A DNA stretch of 64,000 nt, taken from assembly GCF_001667265.1 (NCBI RefSeq), contig NZ_LZHW01000049.1:1-64000 (forward strand). Direction: 5' to 3'. How positions within the stretch are numbered: position 1 is the first letter of the stretch; each line of letters starts with the position of its first letter. The translations under genes were made by a program, and so were the position numbers. This document shows, piece after piece, positions 1 to 7,434 of this stretch. The notes beneath the pieces were generated by a model that saw only the letters and a program-made list of their open reading frames with translations, was not told where the DNA came from and did no database searches. Origin of the DNA: Mycobacterium sp. ACS4331. GTDB lineage: Bacteria > Actinomycetota > Actinomycetes > Mycobacteriales > Mycobacteriaceae.

Positions 1-103
1 TATTTTGCCCTCATTCTCTCTGGGGGAGGTGGTGGGCGGAAACGACACCGGGGGGGCCCCCCCCCGCCCCCCCCCGCCGGGCGTCCGCGACATCGGTGGG
101 GGG
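1..103. other. Low-complexity G/C homopolymer stretch at window edge
   Basis: No gene is supported here. The stretch contains runs of seven G and of nine C's on either side of single G's, directly downstream of the reductase stop at 104. It could be a real GC-rich spacer or terminator region, but homopolymers this long are a common place for sequencing or assembly error. Confidence 0.5.
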
Positions 104-1105
104 TTAGATGTCGAGGACGAGCTTGCCGCTGCGGCTACGGGAGACGCAGATCATCATGCAGTCATTGCGTTCACGTTCTTCGTGGGTGAGGACGTCGTCG
201 CGATGTTCGGGAATGCCGGCGAGCACCGGTGTTTCGCAGGTCCCGCACATGCCGGACTGGCACGAGGACATCACGTCGACACCGTGGGCCTCGATCGCCT
301 CGAGCACGCTCTGGTCCGCGGACACAGTCAATGTCACACCCTGCTGGGCCAATTCGATCTCGATCGGGGTGTTGACCCATTCGGTCTCGACAGTGCTGGA
401 GCTGAAGCGTTCCACCCGTAGCGCGCCGGCAGGCCAGGTCGTGCAGCGTTCTTCGACCGCCGTCAGCAGACCCTGCGGCCCGCAGCAGTACACCAGGGTG
501 TCTGCTTGCGGGGTGCCGAGAATCTGTTCCAGGTCGAGCAGTCCACGCTGATCCTGTGGCCAGAACTCGACGTGGTCTCCGTAGGGGGCCAGTTCGTCGA
601 GGAATGCCATGGATTCGGTGCTGCGTCCGCCGTAGACCAGCTTCCAGTTCGCCCCCGCCGCCTCTGCTGCTGCCAGCATCGCCCGGATCGGCGTGATACC
701 GATGCCGCCGGCGATGAACAGGTAGTTCGGGGATGGTGCGAGCTGGAAATGGTTGCGAGGACCGCGAATACGAATCTTGCTGCCCTGCTCGAGGGAGTCG
801 TGCACGTAGATCGAGCCGCCGCGGGACCGCTCATCGGGCTCGCGCAGCACCGCGATGCGCCAGGTGTCCCGTTCCTTGGGGTCACCGCACAGCGAGTACT
901 GGCGTACCAGGCCGGAGGGCATGATGAGGTCGATGTGTGAACCTGGTGTCCACTCCGGGAGCGGATGGCCTCCGACCTCTTTCAACGTCAGGGCGACGAT
1001 GCCGTCGGCGATGACATCCTTGCCGGCGATGACGACGTCGGCCTCGTACTCCCGCATGACCAGGCGTACGGTGCTCGCCTGCTCCAGGCAATCAGCGTTG
1101 GCCAT
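104..1105 (-). CDS. PDR/VanB-type oxidoreductase (FMN/NAD(P)H reductase with C-terminal 2Fe-2S ferredoxin)
   Basis: This 333-residue protein carries electrons from NAD(P)H through a flavin to a 2Fe-2S centre. The order of parts is that of the phthalate dioxygenase reductase family: a flavin-binding barrel (RQYSLCG near residue 68), a nucleotide-binding domain (GGIGITP near 133) and a plant-type ferredoxin domain at the end. The ferredoxin has a Cx4Cx2C motif (C282, C287, C290) and a further Cys near 320. It lies 5 bases downstream of the P450 stop on the same strand, so it is very likely the redox partner of that P450. I start it at the ATG at 1105, because farther upstream the frame runs back into the P450 gene. 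An internal Met at about residue 17 is a possible alternative start. Confidence 0.9.
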   Translation of the reverse strand: MANADCLEQASTVRLVMREYEADVVIAGKDVIADGIVALTLKEVGGHPLPEWTPGSHIDLIMPSGLVRQYSLCGDPKERDTWRIAVLREPDERSRGGSIYVHDSLEQGSKIRIRGPRNHFQLAPSPNYLFIAGGIGITPIRAMLAAAEAAGANWKLVYGGRSTESMAFLDELAPYGDHVEFWPQDQRGLLDLEQILGTPQADTLVYCCGPQGLLTAVEERCTTWPAGALRVERFSSSTVETEWVNTPIEIELAQQGVTLTVSADQSVLEAIEAHGVDVMSSCQSGMCGTCETPVLAGIPEHRDDVLTHEERERNDCMMICVSRSRSGKLVLDI

Positions 1106-1110
1106 GCGGC

Positions 1111-2334
1111 CTACCACGTGACGGGCAGCGACTTCAGCCCGAAGATCTTGGCGTCGGTCTTCACCTGGATCTCCTCGGCGGGAACCGCGAGCTTGAGGGT
1201 CGGGATGCGGTTGAACAGTGCGGTGATCACCGACTGCAGTTCGACTCGGGCGAGCGGCGCGCCGAGGCACACGTGGATGCCGTGCCCGAAGGCAACGTGG
1301 CCTTTGGCGTCCGTGCGCAGGATGTTCAGCGTGTCCGGATCCTCGAATTGCTTGGGGTCGCGGTTGGCCTTGTCCATGGCCACCATCACGATCTCTCCGG
1401 CCGGGACGGTCTGACCCGCGAGTTCCATGTCCTCGGTCAGGTAGCGCGGCAGATTTCCGATGATGTCGAGGAATCGCAACAGTTCCTCCACCGCGGCCGG
1501 GATGAGTGAGGGGTCCTGGCGCAGCAACTCGAGTTGATCGGGATGCTCCAGGAGGGCATACGTGCTCAGCGAAATCATGTTGCCGGTCGTCTCATGCCCG
1601 GCCATCAACAGGAAGGCGGCCATGCCGGCGACCTCGGGGATGGTCAGGTCGCCGCTGCGAACATGGTTGAGCAGCAGGCTGATCAGATCGTCGCCGGGAT
1701 CGTCCATCTTGGAGACGGTGAGTTCGCCGAGATACCCCATCACCGAAGCGACCGTCTCGGCCGCCTCTTCCGGTGAGGTGTCGAGGCGGAGGAACTTCAC
1801 GGTCTCTTCCTGGAACCAGTCGTGCCGGTCGTAGGGGATGCCCAACAATTCGCAGATCACCAATGACGGCAACGGGAGCGCCAGAGCCTGGACCAGGTCT
1901 ACCGGCCCGTCCTGCTCGAGCATCTGATCGATCAGCTTGTTTGTGATCCGCTCCACCGCGGGGCGCATTGCTTCCATACGGCGCGGCGTGAACTCGCGCG
2001 AGAGCATCTTGCGCAGCCGGGTCTGCTCCGGCGGATCCATCGCGACGAAGAAGCCGGGCAGCGCCTCGCCGCCCTCGTCGCCCCGGGAGGGGTCAGGGAT
2101 ATTTCGGACGCTGGAGCGTCGATCGCCGAGCACGGCCTTGACGTCGCTGTAGTCGGTGACCAGCCAGGCCGGGACGATGTTCTTGAACGAAACCTTCCGG
2201 ATCGAGCCGCCGTCGGCGTAATCGGCCGCAGGCGCGAAGGGACACTGCCGCTTGAACGGAAACACCGGCAGCTCTTCGGGATTCGTCGCCGTCGAGGCCG
2301 TGCCGGCGCTCGAGGTCTGCTCGCTGGTGGTCAC
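1111..2334 (-). CDS. Cytochrome P450 (bacterial class, substrate unknown)
   Basis: A 407-residue soluble P450 that would hydroxylate or otherwise oxidise an organic substrate using O2 and two electrons. Diagnostic motifs are present: the I-helix AGHETT at residues 245-250, an ExxR at 284-287, and the heme loop FGHGIHVCLG at 349-358 with C356 as thiolate ligand. Length and absence of a membrane segment are normal for bacterial P450s. It forms a two-gene unit with the downstream reductase. The intergenic region upstream holds several inverted repeats, one of which resembles a palindrome in front of the mce operon, so co-regulation with lipid import is possible. The substrate is not evident; nearby lipid genes make a lipid, terpenoid or steroid-like compound plausible, but this is inference. 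Confidence 0.93.
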   Translation of the reverse strand: MTTSEQTSSAGTASTATNPEELPVFPFKRQCPFAPAADYADGGSIRKVSFKNIVPAWLVTDYSDVKAVLGDRRSSVRNIPDPSRGDEGGEALPGFFVAMDPPEQTRLRKMLSREFTPRRMEAMRPAVERITNKLIDQMLEQDGPVDLVQALALPLPSLVICELLGIPYDRHDWFQEETVKFLRLDTSPEEAAETVASVMGYLGELTVSKMDDPGDDLISLLLNHVRSGDLTIPEVAGMAAFLLMAGHETTGNMISLSTYALLEHPDQLELLRQDPSLIPAAVEELLRFLDIIGNLPRYLTEDMELAGQTVPAGEIVMVAMDKANRDPKQFEDPDTLNILRTDAKGHVAFGHGIHVCLGAPLARVELQSVITALFNRIPTLKLAVPAEEIQVKTDAKIFGLKSLPVTW

Positions 2335-2384
2335 TTGAGGGCCTCCTGGAATGTGGGATCACACCGCTGAAAAATGAATGATCT

Positions 2385-2402
2385 CTGTCACAACAGTGAT
2401 TG
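2385..2402 (-). promoter_or_regulatory. Operator-like site upstream of P450, related to the mce-promoter palindrome
   Basis: Read on the minus strand, this site contains ATCACTGTTGTGA. The palindrome at 3184-3203 contains ATCACAGTTGTGA, so 12 of 13 bases agree. It lies about 50 bases upstream of the P450 start, where a repressor or activator could act. The protein that binds it is unknown. Confidence 0.4.
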
Positions 2403-2421
2403 TCGATAGCATCACATACAA

Positions 2422-2441
2422 GTTCTTCGGCCGTCAAGAAC
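2422..2441. repeat. Inverted repeat GTTCTT-N8-AAGAAC upstream of P450
   Basis: Perfect 6-base arms separated by 8 bases that themselves contain CGGCCG. It sits about 90 bases upstream of the P450 start. The size fits a helix-turn-helix dimer operator; there is no T-rich tail to suggest a terminator. Confidence 0.35.
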
Positions 2442-2481
2442 AGGGTGTTCGCAGTTTCCGAAGGCGCGCAGACCGGGATAG

Positions 2482-2501
2482 CTGTATGCGTCAAAATACA
2501 G
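2482..2501. repeat. Inverted repeat CTGTAT-N8-ATACAG with an extra ATACAG half-site
   Basis: Perfect 6-base arms with an 8-base spacer. A third copy of ATACAG lies at 2515-2520, 19 bases from the second arm, close to two helical turns. The arrangement looks like an operator for a dimeric regulator, about 150 bases upstream of the P450 start. Confidence 0.4.
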
Positions 2502-2732
2502 TCTATAGCTGGAGATACAGCGGTTCGAAGGTTAGCTGATTCTCGCCGTGAAGGTTTCCCATAGGCGCCGTCGTGAACACGGGTAGTGAATGCTGGTTCT
2601 GGATCTGATCGAAGATGAGTGGGGGTCGGGCGCTCCTGTGCAGGTCGCGTTCCGAAGGCGGGCTGCCGCGCTCCGCATTCCCCGGCAGTGATCTGCAGTT
2701 GCACGGTGGTGGGGCCAAATCGGCTGCCGTAG

Positions 2733-2835
2733 GTCCAGATCATCGCCGTCGACGTGACGGCCGACAGACTCGCCGCGGCGATCGGATTCGGTGCCCAAGG
2801 CGTCTTCGAGCTCGTCGGTAACGACGCCTTGCGGA
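2733..2835 (+). pseudogene. Possible remnant of a zinc-type alcohol dehydrogenase (coenzyme-binding fold)
   Basis: One frame reads VQIIAVDVTADRLAAAIGFG, followed by an alanine. This resembles the end of the Rossmann-fold glycine region and the following acidic strand in medium-chain dehydrogenases (pattern IIAVD, RL, A, FGA). A stop codon lies directly upstream in this frame and the rest of the protein is missing. It may be a decayed gene fragment or chance similarity; the matching stretch is short. Confidence 0.3.
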
Positions 2836-3183
2836 GGACGTTGGCGCCGGACAGGGCAAGGCCCAGCGCTGTCCTTGTCCCTGGCGACCGACAGCCTCGG
2901 CGGCGGGTCGTTCCATACGGGCAACTAACTGGCGGTGGCGGGTTCGATGCTTCCCCGGCAACTGTCCCTGGCTGGTCGGAAGAATCTTGAAGCCAGAATC
3001 ATCATTTACATTTAGTGCTCGAATCGGGCCAAGTGGGATGCCCCCGAATGGGGGTGCAGGCCCGTCCGCGGCGGAGCAAAAGACGAGGTGGAACGGATTG
3101 CGTACCGGGGAGTCGAGCGGGCTGGGGGACTGCGGCTCGGCATCGCTGCTTGACGGTCGAAATGACGCTATGGGATGCTACGA

Positions 3184-3203
3184 CCGATCACAGTTGTGAT
3201 CGG
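3184..3203. promoter_or_regulatory. Near-perfect 9-2-9 palindrome upstream of the mce operon
   Basis: Arms CCGATCACA and TGTGATCGG flank a central GT. It sits 121 bases before the yrbE start, in the promoter region. The 2-base loop is too tight for an RNA terminator, so a protein operator is the better reading. A related sequence lies upstream of the P450 (2385-2402). Confidence 0.55.
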
Positions 3204-3323
3204 TAACACTCCAGCACTGCGGTGTGACACCACTACCGCTATCCGAATGAGAGGCGGCAGGTTGACCGAGGAAGCGCAGAATTGTTCTTCACAATCTGCC
3301 GTTCTGCAGTTCGAGGTGTCGCG

Positions 3324-4127
3324 ATGACCACCACTGAGTCGCCGCGGTCGTCGCTCGACGCCATCTCGTCGTCGCGGGGCGCGAAGCCGGTGAACGCGCT
3401 CGGCGGCTTCTTCGCGATGGCACTCGACACCCTGATGACGATTCCTCGCAGGCCGTTCGCCTGGCGTGAGTTTCTGGAGCAGTCGTGGTTTGTCGCGCGG
3501 GTGTCGCTGGTGCCGACCTTGATGCTCGCGATCCCCTTCACGGTCCTGCTGATCTTCACCTTCAACATCCTGTTGCTCGAGTTCGGTGCGGCTGACTTCG
3601 CAGGAACGGGCGCTGCGTACGGAACCGTCACGCAGATCGGTCCAGTGGTGACGGTGCTCGTGGTGTCGGGTGCGGGAGCGACGGCGATGTGCGCCGATCT
3701 CGGGGCCCGCACGATTCGCGACGAACTCGACGCGCTGCGGGTGATGGGGGTCAACCCGATTCAGTCGTTGGTGGTGCCTCGGGTGCTGGCCGCGACGTTG
3801 GTGGCGACCCTGCTGTCGTCGGTGGTGATCCTCGTGGGATTGGTCGGCGGTTTCATCTTCTCGGTCTTCGTCCAGGACGTCACCCCCGGAGCGTTCGTTG
3901 GTGGCCTCACGGTCATCACCGGGGCCGCCGACGTCATCATCTCGCTGATCAAGGCTGCGCTCTTCGGTCTGGCCGCCGGTCTGATCGCCTGTTACAAGGG
4001 CATTTCCGTGGGCGGCGGTCCGGCAGGTGTCGGGATCGCGGTCAACGAGACGGTGGTGTTCACGTTCGTCGCGCTGTTCGCCATCAACATCATCGCGTCG
4101 GCGGTCGGCATCAAGGCGACACTGTGA
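3324..4127 (+). CDS. yrbEA: YrbE-family permease, first subunit of the mce lipid importer
   Basis: A 267-residue integral membrane protein of the MlaE/YrbE family, one of the two permease subunits of the Mce ABC-type importer that moves lipids across the inner membrane. It has a cytoplasmic N-terminus followed by about five or six hydrophobic segments, and the conserved motifs GAGATAMCADLGARTIRDELDA (EExDAL-like loop) in the middle and GGPAGVGIAVNETVV near the C-terminus. I start it at the ATG at 3324 with GAGGTG upstream; an earlier GTG-type start at 3282 would add a poorly conserved leader. It is the first gene of the operon and its stop overlaps the next start by 4 bases (GTGA). Best comparison is the YrbE3A/4A type; the exact mce class is uncertain. 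Confidence 0.93.
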   Translation: MTTTESPRSSLDAISSSRGAKPVNALGGFFAMALDTLMTIPRRPFAWREFLEQSWFVARVSLVPTLMLAIPFTVLLIFTFNILLLEFGAADFAGTGAAYGTVTQIGPVVTVLVVSGAGATAMCADLGARTIRDELDALRVMGVNPIQSLVVPRVLAATLVATLLSSVVILVGLVGGFIFSVFVQDVTPGAFVGGLTVITGAADVIISLIKAALFGLAAGLIACYKGISVGGGPAGVGIAVNETVVFTFVALFAINIIASAVGIKATL

Positions 4128-4978
4128 CCGCCGGCAACCCGAGCAGGCTTCACCCGCACATCCAGCGCACCTTCCGCGGTTGGGTGGACGGGCTGACCCG
4201 AATCGGCACCCAGGCGCAGTTCTACTTCCAGACCTTGGGCTCCATCAAGGATGTCCTGATCCATTACAAGGTCGAGCTTCTTCGGCTGATCGCCCAGATG
4301 AGCTTGGGCGTAGGCGCTTTGGCGGTCGTCGGCGGGACAGTTGTGATCGTCGGTTTCCTGACCCTGTCCACCGGCGCTCTGGTTGCGGTGCAGGGTTACA
4401 ACCAGTTCGCCGAAGTCGGCGTCGAAGCCCTGACCGGTTTCGCGTCGGCCTACTTCAACGTCCGGCTGATCGGACCGGTGATCGCGGGCATCGGGTTGGC
4501 CGCCACCATCGGTGCCGGCGCGACGGCGCAACTCGGTGCGATGCGGATCAACGAGGAGATCGACGCATTGGAGGTCATGGGTGTCCGGTCAGTCGCCTAC
4601 CTGGCGTCGAGTCGAGTGCTCGCCGGAGTGATCGTCGTGGTCCCGCTGTACTGCGTGGCTGTCCTGTCGGCGTTCTGGGCCGCGAGATTCGGCACGATCG
4701 TGATCTACGGCCAGTCCTCCGGCGTCTACGACCACTACTTCACCACCTTTCTGAACAGCACCGACATCATCTGGTCGTTCTTCCAGGCGGTGGTGATGGC
4801 GGTCGTGATCATGCTTGTGCACACGTACTACGGGTTCACCGCGTCCGGTGGCCCCGCGGGGGTCGGCGAGGCCGTCGGGCGTGCCGTGCGCACGTCGCTG
4901 ATCGCCGCGGTCCTCGTGGTCCTGTTCCTCTCGCTGGCCATCTACGGCCAGTCGGGCAACTTCCATCTCGCCGGGTAG
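4124..4978 (+). CDS. yrbEB: YrbE-family permease, second subunit of the mce lipid importer
   Basis: A 284-residue paralogue of the preceding YrbE protein and the second half of the permease dimer. It keeps the MlaE-family core: GAGATAQLGAMRINEEIDALEVMGV in the middle and GGPAGVGEAVGRAVR before the last membrane helix, and five or six hydrophobic segments. The GTG start at 4124 is embedded in the stop of the upstream gene, giving translational coupling, as is typical in mce operons. MceA starts 4 bases after its stop. The ATPase (MceG/MkL) that drives this complex is not in the window, which is normal for mycobacteria, where it is encoded elsewhere. Confidence 0.93.
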   Translation: MTAGNPSRLHPHIQRTFRGWVDGLTRIGTQAQFYFQTLGSIKDVLIHYKVELLRLIAQMSLGVGALAVVGGTVVIVGFLTLSTGALVAVQGYNQFAEVGVEALTGFASAYFNVRLIGPVIAGIGLAATIGAGATAQLGAMRINEEIDALEVMGVRSVAYLASSRVLAGVIVVVPLYCVAVLSAFWAARFGTIVIYGQSSGVYDHYFTTFLNSTDIIWSFFQAVVMAVVIMLVHTYYGFTASGGPAGVGEAVGRAVRTSLIAAVLVVLFLSLAIYGQSGNFHLAG

Positions 4979-4982
4979 ACGC

Positions 4983-6389
4983 ATGGATCACAGAAGCAGT
5001 CGTGTCGGCGTCCACCCGATCTGGTGGACCGCAGCCCTGTTCGCGGCAATCATCGCGTTGGTCGCGGTGTGCTCGGCGATCTTCGCCGGCACCTTCCGTC
5101 GTTACGTGCCAGTCACGTTGACCTCCGATCGTTCGGGCCTGGTGATGGAGCCGGGTGCGAAGGTCAAGATGAGCGGCGTGGAAGTCGGCCGCGTGGCCGG
5201 CATTGCCGGCGGACGGCATCCCGTCGCTTTGAAGCTGGAGATCGACCCGGACAAGGTCTCCTACATCCCGGCCAACGTGGAGGCCGAGATCGCCGCCACC
5301 ACGGCGTTCGGCGCCAAGTACGTCGACCTCATCTATCCCGATGAGCCCACCACCGAACGAATCACGGCGGGCGCCGTCCTGCGGTCACGCAACGTGACGA
5401 CCGAGGTGAACACGGTGTTCGACAACCTGGTCGGCCTGCTGAACCAGATCGACGTCGCGAAGCTCAGTGCGGTGCTCACCGCGGTTTCCGAGGGCGTTCG
5501 CGGCCAGGGGGAGCGCATGGGCGCGGCCATCACGGACGCCAATGAGGTTCTGCTGGCGATCAATCCGAAGATGGACCAGGTGGGTGCCAACTGGGTGTCG
5601 CTCAAGAACGTGAGCGACGCCTACAGCACCGCGGCACGCGACATCCTGACCACATTGGATGCGGCGAGCGGCACCAGTGAGACCATCACCGGTCACGCAC
5701 AGGACCTCGACGCACTGCTGTTGAGCTCGATCGGCTTCTCCAACAGCGGAATCGACCTCATCGGGCCGAACCGGGACACCATCATCAAGGGCATCAATGT
5801 CCTCGAGCCGACCACCAGTCTGCTGCTGAAGTACGACCCGATCTACACTTGCCTGTTGCAGGGTGCGAAGTACGCCCTCGACCACGGCGCATACGAGAAC
5901 ATCGGTGGCAACGGGCATTCGGTGGTTCAGGACGTCGGCCTGCTGCTCGGCGACGACCCCTATCGCTTCCCCGAGAACCTGCCCAAGGTGGGTGCCAAGG
6001 GTGGTCCGGGTGGCCAGCCGGGCTGCGGTTCGCTGCCCGACGTCAGCAAGAACTTCCCGGTGCGCTACCTGGTCACCGACACGGGATTCGGCACCGGGAT
6101 GGACATCCGGCCTAATCCTGGCATCGGGTTCCCGGGCTGGGTCAACTACTTCCCGGTGACCAAGGGTGTGCCGGAGCCGCCACGGCTGCGCCACCCCGGG
6201 CCCCCGGCCCCGGGCCCGGCACCAGCCACGCCGGGAGGAGCGCCCTACGGTGCGCCGCTGTACGGACCGGACGGAACCCCGCTGTGGCCGGGCGTGCCCG
6301 AACCGCCGGCAGCTGCCGCCCCAGCCCCTGAGGCGGCGCCCGCGCCGGAGGCTCCGCTGCCGGCAGAAGCGGCGGCACCGTCACCATGA
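4983..6389 (+). CDS. mceA: Mce-family substrate-transfer protein MceA
   Basis: A 468-residue protein anchored by one N-terminal membrane segment (about residues 13-35) and projecting into the periplasm. An MlaD-type domain follows directly (pattern SGLVMEPGAKVKMSGVEVG, about 48-66), then a long helical, coiled-coil-like region that in Mce complexes forms the lipid-conducting tube. The C-terminal 80 residues are very rich in Pro and Ala with repeated APEAAPAPEAPLPA-like blocks, probably disordered. It overlaps nothing but sits 4 bases after yrbEB. MceA proteins are usually about 420-450 residues, so the tail makes this one rather long. Role: part of a hetero-hexameric Mce A-F assembly importing fatty acids, sterols or related lipids. 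Confidence 0.93.
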   Translation: MDHRSSRVGVHPIWWTAALFAAIIALVAVCSAIFAGTFRRYVPVTLTSDRSGLVMEPGAKVKMSGVEVGRVAGIAGGRHPVALKLEIDPDKVSYIPANVEAEIAATTAFGAKYVDLIYPDEPTTERITAGAVLRSRNVTTEVNTVFDNLVGLLNQIDVAKLSAVLTAVSEGVRGQGERMGAAITDANEVLLAINPKMDQVGANWVSLKNVSDAYSTAARDILTTLDAASGTSETITGHAQDLDALLLSSIGFSNSGIDLIGPNRDTIIKGINVLEPTTSLLLKYDPIYTCLLQGAKYALDHGAYENIGGNGHSVVQDVGLLLGDDPYRFPENLPKVGAKGGPGGQPGCGSLPDVSKNFPVRYLVTDTGFGTGMDIRPNPGIGFPGWVNYFPVTKGVPEPPRLRHPGPPAPGPAPATPGGAPYGAPLYGPDGTPLWPGVPEPPAAAAPAPEAAPAPEAPLPAEAAAPSP

Positions 6390-6405
6390 GCATCGAGGAT
6401 CAGCA

Positions 6406-7434
6406 GTGAACAACAGCCTCAGAAGGGTTGTCATCAACCTGACCGCATTCGTGATGGCCTGTGTCCTGTCCGCGTTCGGGCTGATGGCGGTCTTCGCGAA
6501 CCTGCGGTTCTCGGACGAGCAGAACTATCGCGCCGAGTTCACCGACGTCAGCGGCCTCGAGGTCAACGACTTCGTCCGCATTGCCGGTGTCGAGGTCGGT
6601 CAGGTCAAGAACATCTCCATCGGCCCCGACGCGCGTGCCATCGTCGAGTTCTCCGCCGACCCCTCGGTGGTGCTCACCGAGGGCACCAAGGCCCAGATCC
6701 GTTGGGAGAACCCCATCGGCGATCGGTACATGGCACTGCTTGAGGGCCCCGGTGACACCCAGCGGCTCGCCGCGGGCGGCACCATTCCGACGACCCGCAC
6801 CGAACCCGCCTTGGATCTCGACACCCTGCTCGGTGGTTTCCGCCCTCTGTTCCGGGCACTGGATCCCGAGCAGGTGAACACGTTGTCCAGTGCGCTGATT
6901 CAGGCGTTCCAGGGGGAGGGGGCGACAATCGGGTCGTTCATGCGGCAGGCAGCGGCCGTCACCAACACCCTGGCAGACCGGGACGAGTTGATCGGACAGG
7001 TGATCGGGAACCTCAATTCGGTTCTGGGGACCTTTGGCGGTCAGACCGAGCAGTTCGGCAAGGCCGTGGACTCACTGTCACATCTCGTGGAGGCGCTCGA
7101 GGAGCGCAAGACCGACGTGGCGAACGCGGTCGCCTACACCAATGCTGCCTCGGCGACGGTCGCCGATCTGCTGATGCAGGCCCGTCAGCCATTCAAAGAG
7201 GCGGTGGCACAGTCGGATCGCGTGAGTTCGACCATCTTGGCCGATCACGAGTACTTCGACGGCCTGCTCAACATGTTGCCGGATGCGTACAAGAAGCTGG
7301 CCCGCCTGGGCAGCCGCGGTGACTTCATCCCGGAGTATCTCTGTGCCCTGTCGCTGAAGTTGAACGGCAAGGGCGGACAGCCGGTCTACGTCAAGATCGC
7401 CGAGCAGACGACAGGACGGTGCACCCCCAAGTGA
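6406..7434 (+). CDS. mceB: Mce-family protein MceB
   Basis: A 342-residue MceB subunit with one N-terminal membrane anchor (about residues 10-30), the MlaD domain (NDFVRIAGVEVGQVKNISIG, about 45-65) and a helical C-terminal region. The start is the GTG at 6406, preceded by GAGGA at a good distance; the MlaD domain begins at the usual position from there. A tiny ATG frame at 6386 that ends at this start is not counted as a gene. Its length equals that of Mce3B of M. tuberculosis as I remember it, weak support for an mce3-like class. It ends with two Cys-containing segments (CALSLK and GRCTPK) that may form a disulfide outside the membrane. Confidence 0.92.
   Translation: MNNSLRRVVINLTAFVMACVLSAFGLMAVFANLRFSDEQNYRAEFTDVSGLEVNDFVRIAGVEVGQVKNISIGPDARAIVEFSADPSVVLTEGTKAQIRWENPIGDRYMALLEGPGDTQRLAAGGTIPTTRTEPALDLDTLLGGFRPLFRALDPEQVNTLSSALIQAFQGEGATIGSFMRQAAAVTNTLADRDELIGQVIGNLNSVLGTFGGQTEQFGKAVDSLSHLVEALEERKTDVANAVAYTNAASATVADLLMQARQPFKEAVAQSDRVSSTILADHEYFDGLLNMLPDAYKKLARLGSRGDFIPEYLCALSLKLNGKGGQPVYVKIAEQTTGRCTPK

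Larger units (their letters stand above)
2335..3323. other. 989-base intergenic region between P450 and mce operon
   Basis: No intact gene is supported on either strand. The region holds divergent promoters for the P450 unit and the mce operon, several inverted repeats (2385-2402, 2422-2441, 2482-2501, 3184-3203, 3221-3231) and a possible decayed alcohol-dehydrogenase fragment near 2733-2835. Short open frames here have no good ribosome site and do not look like recognised families. Confidence 0.6.

Noticed and set aside
2532..3199. Several short open frames on both strands in the P450-mce gap
   Set aside because: They lack ribosome sites and recognisable domains and overlap one another. Only the dehydrogenase-like fragment is kept, with low confidence.
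3184..3203. Palindrome as a transcription terminator
   Set aside because: The loop is only 2 bases, no U tract follows and it lies in front of an operon rather than after one.
3195..3210. TGTGATCGGTAACACT as a CRP site
   Set aside because: The right half departs from TCACA, and the 9-2-9 palindrome overlapping it explains the symmetry better.
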